Below the pieces are notes generated by a model. The model was not told where the DNA came from and searched no databases. It saw only the letters and a program-made list of their open reading frames with translations. The position numbers were made by a program, and so were the translations under genes. Of a DNA stretch of 64,000 nt, positions 49,765 to 63,851 are shown in pieces (position 1 is the first letter of the stretch; each line of letters opens with the position of its first letter). The stretch covers positions 680,501 to 744,500 of the forward strand of contig NZ_CP118955.1 of the NCBI RefSeq assembly GCF_029023785.1, in the 5' to 3' direction. The DNA is from Enterococcus faecium (GTDB lineage Bacteria > Bacillota > Bacilli > Lactobacillales > Enterococcaceae).

Positions 49765-50340
49765 TCAGCCTATTTTTCTTTTTGAATATATCAAGCGTTG
49801 TGGCAACATAGTGATGACTAATGAAACAACGACGATAGACAAAAAGCGATCAAGGTAGTCTGTACCCGCCTGTACCAAGATCACACTTGTTGTCTGACTT
49901 AAACCTAACCCATGTAATAGCTGAACGATCATACTGGATCCTGAGGAGGTGATCCCGCCAAATAACTGAACGGTAATGATCGAAGAAACGATCGTTCCAG
50001 GTACCGACAAAATCAAAGCGAGTAATAACAGTTTCAAGCTGTTTTTATCTTTGCCGAGATATCTTGGCAAAATCAATCCAGCAAGCAAGCCTGTGAGAAT
50101 TTGGATTGGCGAATAATACAGAGAAAAAATATCTGTAGTCACTCCACTTAAAATACCGCTGGACAATCCTGTCAGCATTCCTGGTATGGGACCAAGTAAC
50201 GCGCCAGCAAAAATCGTTCCAATAGAGTCTAGATAGACTGGCAAACGAAGCCATAAAGCAATCGTTCCTCCAACATAATTGATCCCAATACACAAAGCCA
50301 TCATTGTAAGTACGCGAGTTGCCATCTTGTTTTTATTCAT
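49765..50340 (-). CDS. ECF transporter S component (substrate-binding membrane protein)
   Basis: A 191-residue, very hydrophobic protein with about six transmembrane helices. The segment A-G-A-L-L-G-P-I-P-G-M-L-T-G-L-S-S-G and the charged ends fit the S components of energy-coupling-factor vitamin transporters, which borrow a shared EcfA-A'-T module encoded elsewhere. It lies 4 bases downstream of a nucleoside hydrolase gene in the same reverse operon, suggesting that the imported ligand is a nucleoside or a related ribosylated compound. This substrate guess rests only on gene order. Confidence 0.75.
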   Translation of the reverse strand: MNKNKMATRVLTMMALCIGINYVGGTIALWLRLPVYLDSIGTIFAGALLGPIPGMLTGLSSGILSGVTTDIFSLYYSPIQILTGLLAGLILPRYLGKDKNSLKLLLLALILSVPGTIVSSIITVQLFGGITSSGSSMIVQLLHGLGLSQTTSVILVQAGTDYLDRFLSIVVVSLVITMLPQRLIYSKRKIG

Positions 50341-50344
50341 TTTG

Positions 50345-51319
50345 TTAGCCCATCTTTAACCTTTCCAAATCTTTCATAATCGTTTCTTCTTGTGCATTTA
50401 AAAGAACGGTTAAAAACTTTTGGAAAAAAAGACGAGTATCTACTTTTGTCATAATTTTACTGTTAGCAGATTTCTGCCAAAATTCATAACGATCAACCAA
50501 TGTTTGTCCGCGACTTATTCCTTGAGTTTCTACAGCAGTGAAGCTTTTAAAGCCTTCACAGATGGACTCATCGATAAAATAAGCAACAGCTAATGGATCA
50601 TTGATGACACATCCTAAGATTCTTTCTTGTTTCCAGTGAAAGTCAAAATAAAAACGAGTGATCGCTTTTAGATACTCTCCCTCTTCAGGATTCATTTGGC
50701 AGCAATATTCAAGGATAGTCGGTGTCAAGACGATTTCTCTTGTCACATCTAACCCAACCATTTCTATCGGTTGTTTGAGCTTTTCGAATACATAAGAAGC
50801 TGCTTCAGGATCACACCAGTAATTGTATTCAGCAACTGGTGAACAGTTACCATGGCTTTTGTAAGTTCCGCCCATTGAGACAAAACGATCCATATGTTTC
50901 CCAACAGATGGGCTGTTTTTCAAAGCAGAAGCGATATTGGTCAAAGGCCCCAAAGCAATGACTGATGTATCTGTTTTTTCTTTGAAATAATCAGTCAGAA
51001 AATCAACTGCATGGAGCGATTCTGCCTGTTTGGCTAAGACCATCGGGAAATTTGTGTCCCCTAATCCATCCAACCCATGAGTGTCTTGCGCACTAATGAA
51101 AGGTTGCTTCAAAGGTTTTTCCATTCCTTGATAAACAGGGATATCTAAACGATCACAGCGCTCCAAACATTTCAGCACATTCTGCGTACCGATATCTACA
51201 GGGACATTCCCGCAAACGACGGTAATAGCAACTACTTCGATATCAGGGGATTTGACAGCTAGTGATAAAGCTAAAGTGTCGTCGATCCCTGGATCGCAAT
51301 CAATAATTACTTTACGCAT
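50345..51319 (-). CDS. Inosine-uridine-type nucleoside hydrolase
   Basis: Hydrolyses ribonucleosides to base plus ribose; 324 residues. The N-terminal Ca2+/ribose site D-C-D-P-G-I-D-D-T-L-A (~7-17) is intact, and N-Y-W-C-D-P-E-A and the C-terminal I-N-D-P-L-A-V-A segment complete the site. The start at 51319 follows AAAGGAGA; the longer frame from 51328 begins at a TTG inside the leader. It is the first gene of a two-gene operon with an ECF S component. Base specificity is not readable from sequence. Confidence 0.92.
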   Translation of the reverse strand: MRKVIIDCDPGIDDTLALSLAVKSPDIEVVAITVVCGNVPVDIGTQNVLKCLERCDRLDIPVYQGMEKPLKQPFISAQDTHGLDGLGDTNFPMVLAKQAESLHAVDFLTDYFKEKTDTSVIALGPLTNIASALKNSPSVGKHMDRFVSMGGTYKSHGNCSPVAEYNYWCDPEAASYVFEKLKQPIEMVGLDVTREIVLTPTILEYCCQMNPEEGEYLKAITRFYFDFHWKQERILGCVINDPLAVAYFIDESICEGFKSFTAVETQGISRGQTLVDRYEFWQKSANSKIMTKVDTRLFFQKFLTVLLNAQEETIMKDLERLKMG

Positions 51320-51383
51320 TATTTCCAATCTCCTTTCTTTAGAGATACTTAGTTTTTTATTCTGGGAAGTTTCCGAACCAGTC

Positions 51384-51399
51384 CAAGACGAGTGTCTTG
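51384..51399. promoter_or_regulatory. Inverted repeat upstream of the nucleoside hydrolase operon
   Basis: CAAGAC-GAGT-GTCTTG, a perfect 6-bp inverted repeat 65-80 bases before the gene and next to a TATAA-type box on the reverse strand; a candidate operator or leader hairpin. Confidence 0.35.
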
Positions 51400-51601
51400 T
51401 TTATAATGCACGAAATTAGTATACTGGCTTTTATTGTGAATGTAAATGCTCTCTTACAAGTAAATCTATTGAGAAGAACTTTAAGTAAATGATACAATGA
51501 AAAAGAAATGGAATTTACGTGTGCCGAAGAAAAAGAATCCTATTGATCGGTATATTGTATAATAAATAGATTATAGTTTGGCAGAAAGCGGCGGGTGTAC
51601 G

Positions 51602-52570
51602 ATGGTTATTTTTTATTTCATTCTTATTCTGATATTTATAGGAATCAGTTACCATTTTCTTTCTTATTTTTATGCAAAGAAATTAGTAAGAGCGGGGGTA
51701 CAGAGAGGCTATGACTGGTATGAAGAAACTGGGCACCGCTTGATGGATCCTGCTGCAGTCACGTCAGTAGAAAAAAAGCGACAAAAATTAGAAGAAGAGT
51801 GTGAAAGCTTCTGGGAACAAGGAATACCAAAAACGATCAAAAGTTATGACGGGTTGAAACTAGCTGGACAGATGTTACTCCAACCAACTCAGCAGAATAA
51901 ATGGGTCATTTGTGTACATGATTATCGAAGTACAGGGAAAAGAGATATGTCTCATATAGGTAAAAGATATGCAGAGAAAGGATTCAACGTTCTTATACCC
52001 GATTTACGTGCGCATGGAGAAAGTGAAGGAGAAATCATCGGAATGGGATGGCTAGACCGGCTAGATTTAATTGCATGGATCCAACTCATCTTAGATGAAC
52101 AACCAGATGCATCCATTATTTTGCACGGCGGTTCGATGGGCGCTTCTACGATTATGATGGCAAGTGGTGAAAAGCTTCCATCTGCAGTCAAAGGATTTAT
52201 CTTAGACAGCGGATATGTTTCTGTTTATGCGGAATTTCGGTATATGTTAAGTAAAATCACGGTCTTTCCTAAAAAAATGATCATGAGATATGCGAATCAC
52301 TATGCTCAGAAATACGCAGGTTATTCTTTAAAGCAAGCATCAGCTACAAGACAGCTTGGTAGTAACCATTTGCCTTTGTTAGTCATCCATGGTGAAAGAG
52401 ATCATTTTGTTCCTACAGAAGCAGCATACACGATTCAAAACGCTACGGCAGGGGATAAAGCATTACTGCTTGTTCCAGAAGCAGAACATTTGGAAGCATC
52501 GATGAAAGATCCGAAAACCTATTGGACAGTGATTTTTTCATTTATTGAACAAAGAATAACGATGGATTGA
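51602..52570 (+). CDS. Membrane-anchored alpha/beta hydrolase
   Basis: A 322-residue serine hydrolase-like protein with an N-terminal transmembrane helix (~2-24). The nucleophile elbow H-G-G-S-M-G-A places Ser at 178; the acid is in H-G-E-R-D-H-F and the histidine in P-E-A-E-H-L-E. The V-C-V-H-D-Y and P-D-L-R-A-H-G-E-S blocks are typical of the fold (YqkD/BD-FAE-like). Substrate is unknown. The ATG at 51602 is chosen although its GGCGGGTG site is modest; an in-frame TTG eight codons upstream precedes that site. Confidence 0.82.
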   Translation: MVIFYFILILIFIGISYHFLSYFYAKKLVRAGVQRGYDWYEETGHRLMDPAAVTSVEKKRQKLEEECESFWEQGIPKTIKSYDGLKLAGQMLLQPTQQNKWVICVHDYRSTGKRDMSHIGKRYAEKGFNVLIPDLRAHGESEGEIIGMGWLDRLDLIAWIQLILDEQPDASIILHGGSMGASTIMMASGEKLPSAVKGFILDSGYVSVYAEFRYMLSKITVFPKKMIMRYANHYAQKYAGYSLKQASATRQLGSNHLPLLVIHGERDHFVPTEAAYTIQNATAGDKALLLVPEAEHLEASMKDPKTYWTVIFSFIEQRITMD

Positions 52571-52682
52571 TTTTCTCTTCCTTTTTGTAAGCAACACGAG
52601 GATAAATAATTGTTTATAGACCATGAGACTGTTAAAATAAGGTAGGAATAAAAAAATATCAGTTATTTGAGGAGTGCGGCAT

Positions 52683-52961
52683 ATGGAAATCAAAGAGGAA
52701 AAAAATCGTCTTGCTTTATTCAATGATGAGCAACAAGAAATCGGAGAAATGACATGGTCGGATGCGGGGCCAGACATCATGATCATTGACCATACATTTG
52801 TCGATCCAGCATATCGTGGTCAAAAATTAGCTGAAAAGCTAGTGTATACTGGAGTAGAACTAGCAAGACGAGAGGGGAAAAAGATTATCCCTTTATGCCC
52901 TTACGCAAAAAAAGAGTTTGAGAAGAAACCAGAGTATCATGACGTCTTACGCCAATCATAA
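52683..52961 (+). CDS. Small GNAT-type N-acetyltransferase (YidJ-like)
   Basis: A 92-residue protein of the short GNAT_like/YjdJ group. The acetyl-CoA-binding loop is P-A-Y-R-G-Q-K-L-A-E-K-L-V (~residues 41-53), followed by I-I-P-L-C-P-Y-A-K-K-E-F, the characteristic C-terminal Cys/Pro/Tyr motif of this group. Substrate is unknown. The start at 52683 is 9 bases after GAGGAG; the GTG at 52674 is immediately adjacent to that site. It is monocistronic with its own terminator. Confidence 0.85.
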   Translation: MEIKEEKNRLALFNDEQQEIGEMTWSDAGPDIMIIDHTFVDPAYRGQKLAEKLVYTGVELARREGKKIIPLCPYAKKEFEKKPEYHDVLRQS

Positions 52962-52964
52962 TAA

Positions 52965-52999
52965 TAACAGCTGAAAGATTTGCACTTTCAGCTGTTTTT
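52965..52999 (+). terminator. Terminator of the acetyltransferase gene
   Basis: AACAGCTGAAAG pairs perfectly with CTTTCAGCTGTT around a 7-base loop, then TTT. Confidence 0.85.
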
Positions 53000-53078
53000 C
53001 CATTTATATAGAGTTGTCACGGAGTTTTATCTATGATAAAGTTAAAGAGACGATATCTTTTGGGAAGGAGGCTGCTAT

Positions 53079-53315
53079 ATGTATAATTTAATTTTGGGAA
53101 TCGTGATCGTTTTATCGATTGTTATGGTCATTGCGATTATGATGCAGCCAAGCAAGCAAAATAGTGCAGCGAGTGCATTTACCGGCGGTGCGGATCAACT
53201 ATTCGGCAAACAAAAAGCTCGCGGCTTTGAAGCTGTCATGCAGCGATCAACTGCAGTCATGGGAGCTGTCTGGATGATCTTATTATTTGTCCTAGCATTT
53301 TTATCTTCGAAGTAG
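53079..53315 (+). CDS. secG: Preprotein translocase subunit SecG
   Basis: Small accessory subunit of the SecYEG channel, 78 residues with two transmembrane helices (~2-21 and ~55-75). The connecting loop has S-A-A-S-A-F-T-G-G-A-D-Q-L-F-G-K, the SecG signature. AAGGAGG lies just before the ATG. It heads the conserved secG-est-rnr-smpB cluster of Firmicutes; a terminator follows it, so part of its mRNA is monocistronic. Confidence 0.95.
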   Translation: MYNLILGIVIVLSIVMVIAIMMQPSKQNSAASAFTGGADQLFGKQKARGFEAVMQRSTAVMGAVWMILLFVLAFLSSK

Positions 53316-53320
53316 TCGAA

Positions 53321-53355
53321 TAAGCCTCTCGCACAACGGCGGGCGGCTTTTTTTA
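53321..53355 (+). terminator. Terminator after secG
   Basis: AAGCCTCTCGC pairs with GCGGGCGGCTT (with G-T wobbles), followed by TTTTTT. It separates secG from est-rnr-smpB. Confidence 0.75.
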
Positions 53356-53426
53356 TTGCAAAGAGAACGCTTAAGAAGAAGTTATGAAAGAAACTATGGT
53401 AAAATGAGGCGAAAGAGGTGAAACGA

Positions 53427-54173
53427 GTGAAACAATTACCAAAACCCCTTTATGCAAAACATGGAAAACGAGCAGTTTTGCTGCTTCATGCGTACTCAGG
53501 AAGTCCAAATGATGTCCGGATGCTCGCACGGTTTTTAGAAAAAGCAGATTATACAGTCTATGCGCCGCTATTTAAAGGACATGGAACGATGGAGCCATAT
53601 GATATCTTGCAAGAAAAAGCAGAAAGCTGGTGGGCAGATACTAAAAAAGCTATCCATTTTTTACAGTCTGAACAGTTTTCTGATATTGCCGTATTGGGAT
53701 TATCGATGGGTGGCATCTTTGCTGTACGGGCACTAGAAGAAGAATCAGTAATTGGCGGCGGTTTTTTCTGTTCGCCCCTGTCTCCTGTAGAAACAAACGT
53801 GCCTGAAAATTTTGAAAAATATGTACGTCAAGTGCTGAAGATAGCAGGCAAATCAGAAAAAGAAATCAATGAAAAAGCTGTGTCTTACCGCTCGTTAGCT
53901 GAACATCAATTAATGGATATACAAGACCAAGCAGCAATCGCAGAAAGTAGACTATCAGATATCCAACAGCCAATATTTTTAGCTCAAGCTGGGAAAGATG
54001 AAATGATCGACCCAAATGGTGTATTTGAAACGGCACGCAAATTGAGCCGCCAACGAGTGACACTTCAATGGTATCCTGAAAGCGGTCATGTGATTACAGT
54101 TGGCACAGCAAGACGCGAATTAGAAAAAGACGTGTTGGAATTTTTAGAAAAATTACCTTGGAATGAGGAATAA
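53427..54173 (+). CDS. Carboxylesterase (Est30-like alpha/beta hydrolase)
   Basis: Cytoplasmic esterase of 248 residues. The nucleophile S93 lies in G-L-S-M-G-G; the acid is in A-G-K-D-E-M-I and the histidine in S-G-H-V-I-T-V. The H-A-Y-S-G-S-P-N-D-V block is typical of the Est30/YvaK group, which in bacilli also sits between secG and rnr. The GTG at 53427 is taken because the GTG at 53418 forms part of the AGAGGTG ribosome site. The rnr gene begins 3 bases after its stop. Confidence 0.88.
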   Translation: MKQLPKPLYAKHGKRAVLLLHAYSGSPNDVRMLARFLEKADYTVYAPLFKGHGTMEPYDILQEKAESWWADTKKAIHFLQSEQFSDIAVLGLSMGGIFAVRALEEESVIGGGFFCSPLSPVETNVPENFEKYVRQVLKIAGKSEKEINEKAVSYRSLAEHQLMDIQDQAAIAESRLSDIQQPIFLAQAGKDEMIDPNGVFETARKLSRQRVTLQWYPESGHVITVGTARRELEKDVLEFLEKLPWNEE

Positions 54174-54175
54174 AT

Positions 54176-56533
54176 ATGACAAAAGAAACAATAAAAGAGA
54201 AAATTCTCTTTTTCATGGAAAGCAGTCGCAAACGTAGTTTTTCTATGGAAGAAATCGCTGAAGGTCTAGGCTTTCAAAAAAGCGATGATTTTAAATTACT
54301 AGTACAAACGATTGCTCAAATGGAAAGAGAACAGAGTATCGTTTTCAATAAAAAAGGAAAAGTCAAACTTCCTTTAAAACCGATCTTGGTCGAAGGGACA
54401 TTTCGGGCAAATGAACGAGGATTTGGATTTGTAACGATTGATCCCGAAGAAGATGATATCTATATCCCGAAAGAAGCGACTGGCTTTGCAATGGATGGGG
54501 ATACCGTAGCAATTGATATCATGAAGCGAGCAAATACAGATATGGATCGCGGAGCAGAGGGAAAAGTAGTGGAGATTCGAGACCGAGCGACTACTCAGTT
54601 AGCCGGAGAATTTGTTGCTTATTCAGACGAAGAGATACAGGAAACGGATCTTTATGGTGTGGTCATCCCGAAAGATAGAAAGCTTAACCAATTCAAAGTG
54701 TATGCAGCGGCAGAGGGAGTTCGTCCAGTTGACGGAAGTATTGTATTGATCGAACTGACCCATTACCCTGAAAAAGGGTATGCAACTAGTTTAGAAGGGA
54801 TAATCAAGCAAGTGATTGGTCATAAGAATGACCCTGGCATGGATATCCTCTCGATTGTCGTGGCTAACGGTATTCCTACAAAATTTCCTGATGATGTGTT
54901 ATCTGAGGCAGATGAAGTTCCAGACCAGATCAGCGAAAAGGATATTGTTGGACGCAGAGATTTAAGAGATCAGCTCATCGTTACGATTGATGGAGAAGAT
55001 GCAAAAGATCTAGATGATGCAGTGACGGTCAAAAAATTAGAAAATGGTAATTATTTTCTTGGAGTACACATTGCAGATGTATCTTACTATGTGACGCAAG
55101 GCAGTCAACTGGACAGAGAAGCATACGAAAGAGGAACAAGTGTCTATTTGACCGATCGAGTGATTCCGATGATCCCACAACGTTTATCCAATGGTATCTG
55201 TTCATTGAATCCCCATGTTCCACGACTCACCATGAGTTGTGAAATGGAGATCGATCCAAATGGACAAGTTGTCTCTCATGAGATTTTTCCAAGTGTGATC
55301 CAAACAACAGAACGGATGACCTACACAGCTGTCAATCAAATCTTAGAAGATCAAGATGAAGAAACGATGCAACGTTATGCTCAGCTCGTGCCTATGTTCC
55401 AAGAAATGGGTGAATTGCATCGAATCCTTGAAATGATGCGAATCAAACGTGGAGCGATTTCTTTTGAGGATCGTGAAGCGAAGATCCTTGTTGATGCTGA
55501 AGGACACCCAAATGATATCCAGCTAAGAAGCAGAGGGATAGGTGAACGCTTGATCGAATCCTTTATGCTTGCTGCCAACGAAACGGTAGCTGAACATTAT
55601 AATAAATTAAATCTTCCGTTTATTTATCGAATCCATGAACAGCCAAAAGAAGAAAAAATGCAGCGCTTCTTTGATTTTGCTTCAGCTTTGGGCATTCTGG
55701 TACGAGGAACGAAAGGAACGATCACACCGAAAGATTTACAGCATGTGATCGAAGGAGTAGAAGATAAACCAGAAGCTGCAGTTATCAATACTATGTTGCT
55801 AAGAAGTATGCAACAAGCACGCTATTCAGAAGACAATTTTGGGCATTATGGCTTAGCAGCAGATTACTACACACATTTTACATCTCCTATTCGACGCTAT
55901 CCCGATCTGATCGTCCATCGGCTGATCCGTTCTTATAGCCAAGATAAAAGTGAAAGCAATCAAAGTTTATGGGCTGAGGAACTTCCTGAAATCGCGGATC
56001 ATAGTTCTAAGATGGAGCGTCGCGCAGTAGAAACAGAACGTGAAGTAGATGCGATGAAGAAAGCAGAATTCATGATGGACAAAGTGGGAGAAGAATTCGA
56101 CGGGATCATCAGCTCTGTTGTGAAATTCGGACTGTTTATCGAACTACCGAATACAGTAGAAGGATTGATCCATATCAATGAATTGAAACAAGACTACTTC
56201 CATTTTATTGAAAATCATTTAGCGCTTGTAGGTGAAAGAACTGGACTGACTTTTAAAATCGGACAAAAAGTGCGCGTAAAAGTAGTCAAAGCTGATCCAG
56301 ATGAACGAGCAGTGGATTTTGAACTCGTTTCCGCAGAAGAGGTCACTGCGTTGGAACGTCCAAAAGCACGCAATGGAAAATCTGGAAAACGAGAAGGAAA
56401 ACAAGCAGGCAAACGCTCAGAAAAAAATGGCAAGAAGAACAAACGATATAGTGATAGTAAGCAAACGTTCGGTAAGAAAAAAGGGAAAAAGCCATTTTAC
56501 AAAGGTGTCAAAAAGAAGAAAAAGAAAAAATAA
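54176..56533 (+). CDS. rnr: Ribonuclease R
   Basis: 3'-5' exoribonuclease (785 residues) that degrades structured RNA and, with SmpB-tmRNA, nonstop mRNA. An N-terminal winged helix (~1-65) is followed by cold-shock domains (~70-240), the RNB catalytic domain (~250-590) with I-D-G-E-D-A-K-D-L-D-D-A-V and related metal-binding aspartates, and an S1 domain (~630-710). The final ~65 residues are a Lys/Arg-rich tail, which helps unwind and contact ribosomes. It lies between est and smpB. Confidence 0.97.
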   Translation: MTKETIKEKILFFMESSRKRSFSMEEIAEGLGFQKSDDFKLLVQTIAQMEREQSIVFNKKGKVKLPLKPILVEGTFRANERGFGFVTIDPEEDDIYIPKEATGFAMDGDTVAIDIMKRANTDMDRGAEGKVVEIRDRATTQLAGEFVAYSDEEIQETDLYGVVIPKDRKLNQFKVYAAAEGVRPVDGSIVLIELTHYPEKGYATSLEGIIKQVIGHKNDPGMDILSIVVANGIPTKFPDDVLSEADEVPDQISEKDIVGRRDLRDQLIVTIDGEDAKDLDDAVTVKKLENGNYFLGVHIADVSYYVTQGSQLDREAYERGTSVYLTDRVIPMIPQRLSNGICSLNPHVPRLTMSCEMEIDPNGQVVSHEIFPSVIQTTERMTYTAVNQILEDQDEETMQRYAQLVPMFQEMGELHRILEMMRIKRGAISFEDREAKILVDAEGHPNDIQLRSRGIGERLIESFMLAANETVAEHYNKLNLPFIYRIHEQPKEEKMQRFFDFASALGILVRGTKGTITPKDLQHVIEGVEDKPEAAVINTMLLRSMQQARYSEDNFGHYGLAADYYTHFTSPIRRYPDLIVHRLIRSYSQDKSESNQSLWAEELPEIADHSSKMERRAVETEREVDAMKKAEFMMDKVGEEFDGIISSVVKFGLFIELPNTVEGLIHINELKQDYFHFIENHLALVGERTGLTFKIGQKVRVKVVKADPDERAVDFELVSAEEVTALERPKARNGKSGKREGKQAGKRSEKNGKKNKRYSDSKQTFGKKKGKKPFYKGVKKKKKKK

Positions 56534-56554
56534 AATGAGTTGGAGGAAACAGCT

Positions 56555-57019
56555 ATGCCAAAAGGCGAGGGAAAACTAATTGCACAAAACAAGAAAGCTC
56601 GCCATGATTATTCGATCATCGACACGATGGAAGCAGGGATGGTCTTGCAAGGAACGGAGATCAAGTCGATACGAAACAGCCGGATCAATCTGAAAGATGG
56701 ATTTATTCGCGTCCGCAACGGGGAAGCTTTCTTGCATAATGTTCATATCAGTCCTTATGAACAAGGAAATATTTTTAATCATGATCCGTTGCGCACGAGA
56801 AAACTATTATTGCACAAGAAACAAATCGTTCGTCTTGAAAACGAATTGAAAAACACGGGAATCACTGTTGTTCCTTTAAAAGTCTATATTCGTAACGGCT
56901 ATGCCAAGGTATTGATTGGTCTGGCAAAAGGGAAAAAATCGTATGATAAACGGGAAGATTTGAAACGAAAAGATATCGATCGACAAATTGATCGAACTTT
57001 AAAAAATTTCTCTAGATAA
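56555..57019 (+). CDS. smpB: SsrA-binding protein
   Basis: tmRNA partner in trans-translation, 154 residues. Conserved blocks are N-K-K-A-R-H-D-Y (~10-17), G-T-E-I-K-S-I-R (~33-40), R-K-L-L-L-H-K and the basic tail K-K-S-Y-D-K-R-E that reaches the decoding site. The start at 56555 (M-P-K-G-E-G) has GGAGG nine bases upstream; earlier in-frame codons overlap it. It is last in the rnr operon. No ssrA-like sequence is seen downstream in 57020-57204. Confidence 0.97.
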   Translation: MPKGEGKLIAQNKKARHDYSIIDTMEAGMVLQGTEIKSIRNSRINLKDGFIRVRNGEAFLHNVHISPYEQGNIFNHDPLRTRKLLLHKKQIVRLENELKNTGITVVPLKVYIRNGYAKVLIGLAKGKKSYDKREDLKRKDIDRQIDRTLKNFSR

Positions 57020-57204
57020 TTTCATTATCCTTTTTCGCATATTCGGTGCTTTTGCTTTTACTTAATGATAAAATTTGTTAGCATTTAATCTGACAAAACA
57101 TGATTATCACAGGTTTTTTCTTAGATCAGGAGCACCGTGCATGGGGAAAAATTCGCTTCGTTTTTGACTGAAATAAAAAAGTGTCTAATTTTCATGAAAA
57201 TGTT

Positions 57205-57233
57205 TTGAATTTTCCGTTTCATGGTGGTATGAT
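57205..57233 (+). promoter_or_regulatory. Promoter of the atp operon
   Basis: TTGAAT (57205-57210), 17-base spacer ending TGG, TATGAT (57228-57233): a good sigma-A promoter with an extended -10, ~88 bases before atpB. The rest of 57020-57320 shows no gene. Confidence 0.8.
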
Positions 57234-57320
57234 ACCGTGTGGTTAGAAACCGATTGGAAAAAACCAGATACGCACATGAATTGATTTTATGTGAATTTCG
57301 GGGAAAAGAGGTGAAATGGA

Positions 57321-58308
<988 letters not shown>

Positions 58309-58322
58309 TTGAATCAGTATTA

Positions 58323-58356
58323 AGGCAGAAACAACATCGTTTGTTACTGCTTTTTT
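58323..58356 (+). terminator. Terminator-like hairpin between atpE and atpF
   Basis: GCAG-A-AACAA pairs with TTGTT-A-CTGC (one mismatch) and is followed by TTTTTT. Partial termination here would raise atpB/atpE mRNA over the rest of the operon. Confidence 0.6.
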
Positions 58357-58398
58357 ACATGGAAACTAGAAATACTCCAAAGAAAGGAAGGCTCGCCT

Positions 58399-58923
58399 AT
58401 GCTGAATCAATTGGCAATTGCAGAAGTTGGCAATGCGATGTTAGGTAATATCATCGTTGTCAGCGGCTCATTTTTGATACTACTGGCTCTCTTGAAGCAC
58501 TTTGCTTGGGGACCAATCAGCGATATTTTGAAAAAACGTGAAGACAAGATCGCCAATGATTTAGATTCTGCAGAACAATCTCGCATCAACTCAGCGAAAA
58601 TGGAACAAGAACGCGAACAACAATTGTTAGCCTCTCGTTCTGATGCAGCTGATATCATCAAAAATGCGAAAGAAAGTGGAGAATTAAGCCGCCAAAATAT
58701 TTTGAAGGATGCTCAAGAAGAAGCAGCTCGTCTAAAAAGCAAAGCCCAAGCTGATATCACTGTAGAACGTGATTCAGCGCTGAACTCTGTAAAAGACGAC
58801 GTTGCAGAACTCTCTCTTCAAATCGCGGAAAAAATCTTGAACAAAGAATTATCTCCAGAAATGCATGAATCATTAATCAATCAATACATTGAAGGTCTAG
58901 GTTCTTCAAATGAAACTAGATAA
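58399..58923 (+). CDS. atpF: F-type ATP synthase subunit b
   Basis: Peripheral stalk, 174 residues. One N-terminal membrane helix (~15-35) leads into a long charged helix (~45-150) that dimerises and binds delta. H-F-A-W-G-P-I-S-D-I-L-K-K-R is the conserved membrane-exit segment. AAAGGAAGG precedes the ATG. Its last 14 bases overlap atpH, implying coupled translation. Confidence 0.95.
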   Translation: MLNQLAIAEVGNAMLGNIIVVSGSFLILLALLKHFAWGPISDILKKREDKIANDLDSAEQSRINSAKMEQEREQQLLASRSDAADIIKNAKESGELSRQNILKDAQEEAARLKSKAQADITVERDSALNSVKDDVAELSLQIAEKILNKELSPEMHESLINQYIEGLGSSNETR

Positions 58924-59452
58924 ATATACAGTAGGAAGACGTTACGGGAAAGCTTTATTTGAACTGGCGATCGATTCAAATCAAGCAGAAGAAATCTATC
59001 AAGATCTCGTAAGTTTACGTCAAATCTATGAACAAGTACCTGGATTAGGGAATATGTTAAGTGATGTTCGTCTAGAACCTCATGAAAAACGAGAAATCAT
59101 GGACAAGCTTGTCAGCGGTTATGATGGAATCGTTAAAAACTTTTTAGAAGTTGTTTATGAGTATAACCGAATGGATGACCTTTTGTTCATGATTGAAGAA
59201 TATGAACGTCGATATGATGAACATCAAGGGTTACTATTGGGAAGTGTCACAACAGCAGTCCCACTTTCAGACGAACAACGAATACAATTAGAAAAGAATG
59301 TTGCAAAAACAATGGACTATCAATCAGTTGAATTAAAACAAATCGTTGATTCTTCTATTATTGGTGGCGCGATTGTTGAAGCCAACCATCGAGTAATCGA
59401 CGGAAGCATTCGCACGCAATTAGAAAAAATGCGTAATCAATTAAACAGATAG
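58910..59452 (+). CDS. atpH: F-type ATP synthase subunit delta
   Basis: Peripheral connector of 180 residues between the b-dimer stalk and the top of the alpha3beta3 head. The N-terminal helical domain opens K-Y-T-V-G-R-R-Y-G-K-A-L-F-E-L-A, and the C-terminal domain has the conserved D-S-S-I-I-G-G-A-I-V-E-A-N. It starts within atpF. Length is normal. Confidence 0.96.
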   Translation: MKLDKYTVGRRYGKALFELAIDSNQAEEIYQDLVSLRQIYEQVPGLGNMLSDVRLEPHEKREIMDKLVSGYDGIVKNFLEVVYEYNRMDDLLFMIEEYERRYDEHQGLLLGSVTTAVPLSDEQRIQLEKNVAKTMDYQSVELKQIVDSSIIGGAIVEANHRVIDGSIRTQLEKMRNQLNR

Positions 59453-59465
59453 TACAAAGAGGTAG

Positions 59466-61031
<1,566 letters not shown>

Positions 61032-61044
61032 TGAGGTGAGATGA

Positions 61045-63376
<2,332 letters not shown>

Positions 63377-63389
63377 AAAGGGGTGCCCC

Positions 63390-63812
63390 ATGGATCAATA
63401 TTTAACAGTAAATGTGGTAACTCCTGCCGGTTTGGTCTATGATCACCATGCAGCTATCGTCGTTGCACGTACGACAGCTGGTGAGCTTGGGATTTTGCCT
63501 AAACATGCACCAATCATCGTTCCATTGACGATTGATGAAGTTCGTGTAAAACGAACAGATTCAGATACCCACGTCGATTGGATCGCTGTTAATGGCGGAA
63601 TCATGGAAGTTCGTGATAATGTTGTTTCAATCGTTGCTGATAGTGCGGAACGTGAACGTGATATCGATGTATCTCGTGCGGAACGTGCAAAACAACGCGC
63701 AGAACGCCAAATCGAAGAAGCAAAAGCAAAACAAGATACGAACGAATTGAAACGGGCAACTGTTGCGTTGCACCGAGCAATCAATCGTATCAAAGTATCT
63801 AAGCACTCATAA
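63390..63812 (+). CDS. atpC: F-type ATP synthase subunit epsilon
   Basis: Rotor foot and intrinsic inhibitor, 140 residues. The N-terminal beta-barrel (~1-85) has [13 protein letters not shown] and the C-terminal two-helix arm (~90-138) is rich in Arg, Glu and Ala. It closes the operon. A short hairpin (63821-63840) and the interspersed repeat follow. Confidence 0.95.
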   Translation: MDQYLTVNVVTPAGLVYDHHAAIVVARTTAGELGILPKHAPIIVPLTIDEVRVKRTDSDTHVDWIAVNGGIMEVRDNVVSIVADSAERERDIDVSRAERAKQRAERQIEEAKAKQDTNELKRATVALHRAINRIKVSKHS

Positions 63813-63820
63813 AATGAGAT

Positions 63821-63840
63821 GCGGATGTTTATCCGTGTTT
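63821..63840 (+). terminator. Weak terminator after atpC
   Basis: CGGAT-GTTT-ATCCG followed by TGTTT; only a 5-bp stem. The repeat beyond may contribute further hairpins. Confidence 0.4.
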
Positions 63841-63851
63841 AAGAACAGTAA

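Noticed and set aside
57020..57204. Possible tmRNA (ssrA) downstream of smpB
   Set aside because: No tRNA-like ends, GGTTCGA-type T arm or tag-peptide frame could be found; ssrA must lie elsewhere.
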